Shown here piece by piece: positions 7,101 to 9,640 of a stretch of 9,640 bases of DNA (positions are counted from its first letter, which is position 1; every line of letters starts with the position of its first letter). Source of the stretch: Chloroflexota bacterium (GTDB lineage Bacteria > Chloroflexota > Anaerolineae > Promineifilales > Promineifilaceae); contig CP070688.1 in NCBI GenBank assembly GCA_020353135.1, forward strand, positions 2,853,949 to 2,863,588, given 5' to 3'. A program made the translations under genes and the position numbers. The notes beneath the pieces are model-generated. The model was not told where the DNA came from and did no database searches. It saw only the letters and a program-made list of their open reading frames with translations.

Positions 7101-7449
7101 TGCGGAACGAGGGGTCAAGATTCGCATCCTGTTGACGCCCTACCCTACGCAAAATATCGAAAACATCATCGCCATGGAAATCTTCAATCACGAATTGGCT
7201 GAGAGGGGCCTGGGCCGTAACGTCGAGATTCGAATGTATGATCATTTGCTGCATTCTAAGAGCGCCTTGATCGACGGTGAGTTCGTGATCGTCGGCAGCC
7301 AGAATCTACATTGGAGCGCTTTTGGCGAAGAAAATGGCTTGAACGAGTACAATCTGGGTGTAGGGGACCAGGCGGCAGCCGATCAATACCGGCGATTCTT
7401 TGACTACATGTGGGAGCGTGCGCCTAGCCGGATTGAAACGGCCGCGTAA
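4165..7449 (+). CDS. Multi-pass membrane protein with propeller-like region and C-terminal phospholipase D domain
   Basis: A 1094-residue protein. Seven helices are predicted near 13-36, 52-74, 95-116, 132-154, 158-184, 199-222 and 240-258. Positive loops (KPMGKYGYAWR; RLARR...KPPRRWIR) are cytoplasmic by the positive-inside rule, which places everything after about 260 outside. Residues about 290-640 hold repeats typical of beta-propeller or BNR-like sequences: DATGDIHVAW (365), PDGTVMAVW (423), DGDGRYHVVW (552) and DPTGELHLAW (609). The C-terminus is a phospholipase D superfamily domain with two HKD motifs: H810-x-K812-x4-D817 followed by ASGFN, and H1030-x-K1032-x4-D1037 followed by GSQN. 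Both catalytic sets are complete, so phosphodiesterase or transphosphatidylation activity on lipid or another phosphodiester is likely; the substrate is unknown. Cysteines in the outer region could form disulfides. GAGGA at 4153-4157 supports the ATG. Confidence 0.9.
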   Translation: MASEGRPMINWRGIAITGLAYGGGLMAGNIVAQILFSLISPLPYGWLGEAARLLIGILVVMIVTGSGAAIGGFLGGWTLPVIGKPMGKYGYAWRSALSVGLVYGTFLVVAVFAISSLTVRDAALLPVSPFMQVYMLVGLITGALIGLLLGLTTVGWRLTGSLVLAGMAGFGLGGAALGAAIWAYLNTAPPGAIYDGQYAYLMIGLFIFGLFGGLAIGLAYDRLARRASDHAPKPPRRWIRYAAYALVGLIALWLAMQLRPFFAFLQDYLTPRWALDTETIAADSVGTHWQVSSPFQDEIAEVEALDLSVGKPGALALASIERTDASADVALRIAQFEGDGAAAWGPPVSVSDSPSELHAISVAADATGDIHVAWLEGDDGVAYYSRCSNVDCMVPRPLTDAAVSCSSGSEGPDALTIDVAASPDGTVMAVWSDPQGGLAYRTLPDGEPDCVPLPGDAATGTFSLASRPASGFSLTLADRQNAVWLMEYANDGWGSAAVEIGAGVRPDLLVTEYGSALVVWCAEGGGVELWNDGQTELLSQLSCKNKPAIALDGDGRYHVVWRSDQVEDVLGEVKQDEVLYETIGDGESWSEPMIVARLEESSDYGMVSDPTGELHLAWNDLDPAIHYARQRAYECDPGVLAGAEAGLYQVASQGGYRPQDDVIPFCQNKYEEMFFTPTVDPAFSEKEPTLNGGYDDYAELVLQADHEVLFTTMAYSKAVNQDSPGAVQAQAVVDLYEKVKANPENYPRGMTVRLLLGNSPTINFELLESDGGLWYILEDLQAAGLEKMVDPELGWRVEVGNYSGRYPYSHVKTMIIDGETVVASGFNHEYKPLPQDHPSGLGKGDTDTALVITGPVAQHSRQIYDRLWTGAIQRYCPDLSLSETELRLTCEDSRGVPDHAPEVMRYSQADDDAVAFSMFRSHVYDEADQQILAAFHSAEESIDVAQAMFSAELICNLNHFFDVCDFGQALPYMEALMDAAERGVKIRILLTPYPTQNIENIIAMEIFNHELAERGLGRNVEIRMYDHLLHSKSALIDGEFVIVGSQNLHWSAFGEENGLNEYNLGVGDQAAADQYRRFFDYMWERAPSRIETAA

Positions 7450-7633
7450 ATCCTCTAGATCCCGGCCTCCCCACTTGCGGCCGTCTCTGATTTGGCCCAT
7501 CCGGTCTGGCGTGGCTCGGCTGTGGGCGTCTACAGCCTGTGGCGCGATAGCAGTTTTACCGCCGGAGCGATCATCGACGGCCTGTGTCCTTCGCCCTTGT
7601 TTTTTGCCGCCGGCGGCTTTCTGGCTTACTTCA
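7450..7633. other. Unassigned intergenic stretch after the PLD gene
   Basis: No start codon with a ribosome binding site and no recognisable protein was found. A short frame from 7492 (MAHPVWRGSAVGVYSLW) resembles nothing I know and dissolves into the pseudogene region that follows. AIIDG encoded near 7567 might be a trace of the phosphotransferase IIDW motif in another frame, but this is weak. No T-run terminator for the PLD gene was seen. Confidence 0.4.
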
Positions 7634-7920
7634 GCCGATCCGCCGCCGGGCACATCCGCCATCGCGCGTCAACTCATTGGGATCACCAGGGGATTGTTCA
7701 ACAAGATCTATTTGCGCCGGTATTTTGAGCTTCGGCCGGATGTCCGGCGAGAGTTTGAGGCCTGGCGGGTGCTGGTCGCCGCCGCCCGGTTAGGGATGGC
7801 ATTGAGCAAGAGCAGGAAACGCTGTTGGCGCTCGTCGATGCTCTATCGCTCACACAGAATGTGGGAGAACTACATGAAAAGCCAGGGCGCTGGCCATGGG
7901 CATGTGGGCGACCGGCGTGA
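7634..7920 (+). pseudogene. Frameshifted C-terminal remnant of an APH-like phosphotransferase
   Basis: The frame at 7634-7792 reads PPPGTSAIARQLIG, GLFNKIYLRRYFELRPD, then REFEAWRVLVAAARL. This strongly resembles the C-terminal helical part of aminoglycoside phosphotransferase (APH) family kinases (YLRRY...RP...EAW..VVAAARLAEGI). At 7793-7794 the frame shifts: one missing base after the Leu codon separates it from DGIEQEQETLLALVDALS at 7795-7848, which is the expected next piece of the family. The recovered part is about 70-75 residues of a roughly 270-residue family, and the catalytic HxDxxxxN and IID loops are absent or unrecognisable upstream. It is therefore a decayed remnant, not a working kinase. 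The frame finally stops at 7918-7920. The tail after about 7850 carries the 23-base repeat and is probably not original coding sequence. Confidence 0.55.
7877..7899. repeat. 23-base exact direct repeat, copy 1
   Basis: The sequence beginning AAAAGCCAGGGCGCTGG and ending CCATGG is identical over 23 bases to 9410-9432. This copy lies in the pseudogene tail, 28 bases outside the MFS stop codon. Flanks do not match beyond the 23 bases on either side. Confidence 0.8.
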
Positions 7921-7926
7921 GCCCAC
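7904..7926 (-). terminator. Possible weak hairpin after the MFS gene
   Basis: GTGGGC (7904-7909) and GCCCAC (7921-7926) pair across an 11-base loop immediately past the MFS stop (minus strand, stop at 7930-7928). The stem is short and there is no T-run, so this is only a candidate terminator. Confidence 0.25.
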
Positions 7927-7927
7927 G

Positions 7928-9241
7928 TTATTTAGAGATGCCTCCCCCTGGCGCGGCCGCCGACGCGCCCAGGCCAGCAACTTCTTCTTGTGACTGCAGC
8001 GCCGGTTGCTGGGGCAGGCGCAAAAACACCATGGCTACCACGGCCGCCGCCAGCGAGAGTAAAAATGCGACCATGAAGACGCCATAGGGACCCAATACGC
8101 CGCTGCCGACGACGATCAGTAAAGGCCCAAGCACACCGCCCAGGGCGGCCGAGGATTCTTTGAGCCCCATGACCCGAGAGCGATGTCGTTCGCCGGCGAT
8201 ATCAAGATAATAAGCGCTCAGCGCCGGCATGAGCAGAGCCTCGCCAGCGCCGGAAATCACGGCCACGATGAGCATCATGTAGAATTCACTGGCAAAGACC
8301 AGGCCAATGTAGAAGGCCGAGTTCAGCAGGATGCCGGCTATGATGACTGGCTTGCGAGCGAAGCGGTCGCTGATAGGGCCGGCGGCCAACTGGCCAACGG
8401 CCGTTACCAGGGCATAGACGCCGACCACGATGCCGAACTGGCTCGTCGTCCAGCCAAGATCGTCGTAGGCGTAGAAGACCATTTCTGGTTCGATGAAGGC
8501 GAAACTAAAGACGATGATGAAGTCTATGAACAAGAGGGCGCCAAATACGGTGAGTGGTCGAGGCAGCGACGCCCAAAACGATTCTTGCTCGACTGCCTCA
8601 TCCTTTTGCCGTCGTTCCCGGTCACGTACCTGGCGGGTACGCGTCTCAGGAACCATGACGACGACCATGACAAGACCCAGGGTGGCGATGACGGCCGAAA
8701 CCGCAAATGGGGCGGCAAAGCCAAAGGCGTCGTACATGAACCCCCCGATGGCCGGACCGAAGATAAAGCCGGCCATGTAACTGGCCGAGACGATGCCCAC
8801 CCACCGGGCCCGCTCCTCTCGTGGAAAGAGATCGCCGACCATGGCCATGGCCGAAGGGTAGAGGCCGGCGGTGAGGGCGCCTTGCAGAGCCCGCACCAGG
8901 ATGAAAGCCTCCACGCTGGAAACCAGCAGATAGCCCAGGTTGGCAACGGCAAAAGCCAGCAGCGAAAGCAGAATAATTGGCTTGCGGCCGATGCGATCGG
9001 CCAGGGAGCCCATAAACGGGGCAGCTATGAAGTGGGCCAGCATGAAGGCCGTGGTCATCAGCCCCAGGACTTCTACTCCGGCGCCCAATTCGGCCAGTCG
9101 CCTGGGAAAAACAGGCATGATGATGCCGAAGCCGGTCATCACCAGGGCCACGCAGGCGGACAACAGAAGTATAGTCCGTCGGGCTTGTCCTGGGCTTGGT
9201 TCCGGATCTTCGGTTATAGGCCGGGGCAGCTGGAGATTCAT
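7928..9241 (-). CDS. MFS transporter, DHA1-like drug efflux type
   Basis: A 437-residue major facilitator superfamily protein with twelve predicted helices, likely a proton-driven exporter in the cytoplasmic membrane. Motif A is GSLADRIGRKP (78-88), with its second-half counterpart GPISDRFARKP (288-298). RALQGALTAGLYPSA (117-131) corresponds to motif B. FIFGPAIGG (159-167) corresponds to antiporter motif C in helix 5, typical of DHA1 drug/H+ antiporters such as the TetA and Bcr groups. The central cytoplasmic loop (about 199-225) is highly charged (RTRQVRDRERRQKDE). Length is normal for the family and the protein appears intact. The start ATG follows the upstream gnd stop directly (TAAATG), so translation is probably coupled. 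The substrate cannot be told from sequence. The C-terminal 25 residues are Ala/Gly/Gln-rich and probably disordered. Confidence 0.92.
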   Translation of the reverse strand: MNLQLPRPITEDPEPSPGQARRTILLLSACVALVMTGFGIIMPVFPRRLAELGAGVEVLGLMTTAFMLAHFIAAPFMGSLADRIGRKPIILLSLLAFAVANLGYLLVSSVEAFILVRALQGALTAGLYPSAMAMVGDLFPREERARWVGIVSASYMAGFIFGPAIGGFMYDAFGFAAPFAVSAVIATLGLVMVVVMVPETRTRQVRDRERRQKDEAVEQESFWASLPRPLTVFGALLFIDFIIVFSFAFIEPEMVFYAYDDLGWTTSQFGIVVGVYALVTAVGQLAAGPISDRFARKPVIIAGILLNSAFYIGLVFASEFYMMLIVAVISGAGEALLMPALSAYYLDIAGERHRSRVMGLKESSAALGGVLGPLLIVVGSGVLGPYGVFMVAFLLSLAAAVVAMVFLRLPQQPALQSQEEVAGLGASAAAPGGGISK

Positions 9242-9640
9242 TTAAGCATCATACGTCGTGGCCGTGATGTCGCCCCCCTGCCCGGTCCAATTGGTATGGA
9301 AGAATTCGCCCCGCGGCCGGTCTACGCGCTCGTAGGTGTGGGCGCCGAAATAGTCTCGCTGCGCCTGCAATAGATTGGCCGGCAGCCGTTCCCGCCGGTA
9401 GCCATCGTAAAAAGCCAGGGCGCTGGCCATGGCCGGCACCGGAATGCCCAGCGACACGGCCGTTCCCACCACCCGCCGCCATCCAGCTTCGGCTCGCTTG
9501 ATCTGCTCCTTGAAAAACGGATCTAGCAACAGGTTGATCAAGGCCGGATCCGTGTCAAAGGCCGCCTCGATATCTTCCAGGAACGAGGCCCTAATAATGC
9601 AGCCTTCACGCCACATCAGGGCGATGGTCCCATATGGCAG
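9242..9640 (-). CDS. gnd: 6-phosphogluconate dehydrogenase (decarboxylating), C-terminal part
   Basis: The gene enters from the right edge and only its last 132 codons are inside. The enzyme oxidatively decarboxylates 6-phosphogluconate to ribulose 5-phosphate with NADP+ in the pentose phosphate pathway. The visible part is the all-helical C-terminal domain: ALMWREGCIIRASFLEDI near the edge corresponds to the family's IALMWRGGCIIRS motif. PVPAMASALAFYDGYR and QRDYFGAHTYERVDRPRG are also characteristic, as is the closing FFHTNWTGQGGD segment. This long C-terminus indicates the roughly 470-480-residue dimeric type rather than the short GndA form. The frame is open to the window edge (LPYGTIAL at 9640-9617), so the ATG at 9616 is internal. 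The stop TAA abuts the MFS start codon, giving a two-gene arrangement with the transporter downstream. Confidence 0.95.
   Translation of the reverse strand: MPYGTIALMWREGCIIRASFLEDIEAAFDTDPALINLLLDPFFKEQIKRAEAGWRRVVGTAVSLGIPVPAMASALAFYDGYRRERLPANLLQAQRDYFGAHTYERVDRPRGEFFHTNWTGQGGDITATTYDA
9410..9432. repeat. 23-base exact direct repeat, copy 2 (inside gnd)
   Basis: This copy is identical to 7877-7899 and in the same orientation. On the minus strand it encodes MASALAF, a conserved gnd stretch, so this copy is presumably the original. Confidence 0.8.

Noticed and set aside
8183..9373. A 396-codon + strand open frame across the MFS and gnd genes.
   Set aside because: It is antisense to two clearly recognised genes, rich in His/Asp/Gly/Gln from reversed codons, and has no ribosome binding site.

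Overview
The window looks like a chromosomal segment from an environmental bacterium. It is moderately GC-rich, uses AAGGAG-type ribosome binding sites, and its protein style (DUF1269 membrane protein, a large multi-pass protein with a phospholipase D domain, MFS and 6-phosphogluconate dehydrogenase sequences) fits Chloroflexota, perhaps Anaerolineae or Ardenticatenia. That placement is an inference from protein flavour; no rRNA or marker gene is present. No tRNA, rRNA, CRISPR array, insertion sequence or integrase was seen.

Left part (1-2850, + strand): a DUF1269-type small membrane protein, a perfect 12-bp hairpin, then two ion channels seven bases apart. The first is a six-helix voltage-gated K+ channel with a regular arginine voltage sensor and a TVGYGD filter. 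The second is an MscS-type mechanosensitive channel that carries a lipoprotein signal peptide. Together they read as an envelope, ion and osmotic stress module.

Middle part (2851-4164): a 16-codon remnant of a second DUF1269 gene, with an intact Shine-Dalgarno but an in-frame stop, lies just upstream of a 258-residue, very acidic, Ala-rich protein built partly from 28-residue repeats. After a perfect 12-bp hairpin comes a 28-codon gene, too short for routine ORF calling, whose product is 15/28 arginine in a strict four-residue repeat. An extremely acidic protein next to a protamine-like basic peptide is the most novel item here. It may be a polyanion-binding peptide with an acidic partner, but that function is inference.

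Right-middle (4165-7449, + strand): a 1094-residue protein with seven predicted N-terminal membrane helices, a propeller-like stretch with repeated D-x-x-G-x-x-H-x-x-W motifs, and a C-terminal two-HKD phospholipase D domain predicted to lie outside the membrane.

Right part (7450-9640): a convergent intergenic region holds the frameshifted C-terminal remnant of what looks like an APH-family phosphotransferase. On the minus strand, the 3' part of a 6-phosphogluconate dehydrogenase gene (gnd, cut by the window edge) runs directly (TAAATG) into a DHA1-like MFS transporter gene. An exact 23-base sequence occurs once inside gnd and once just past the MFS stop, as direct repeats bracketing the transporter.
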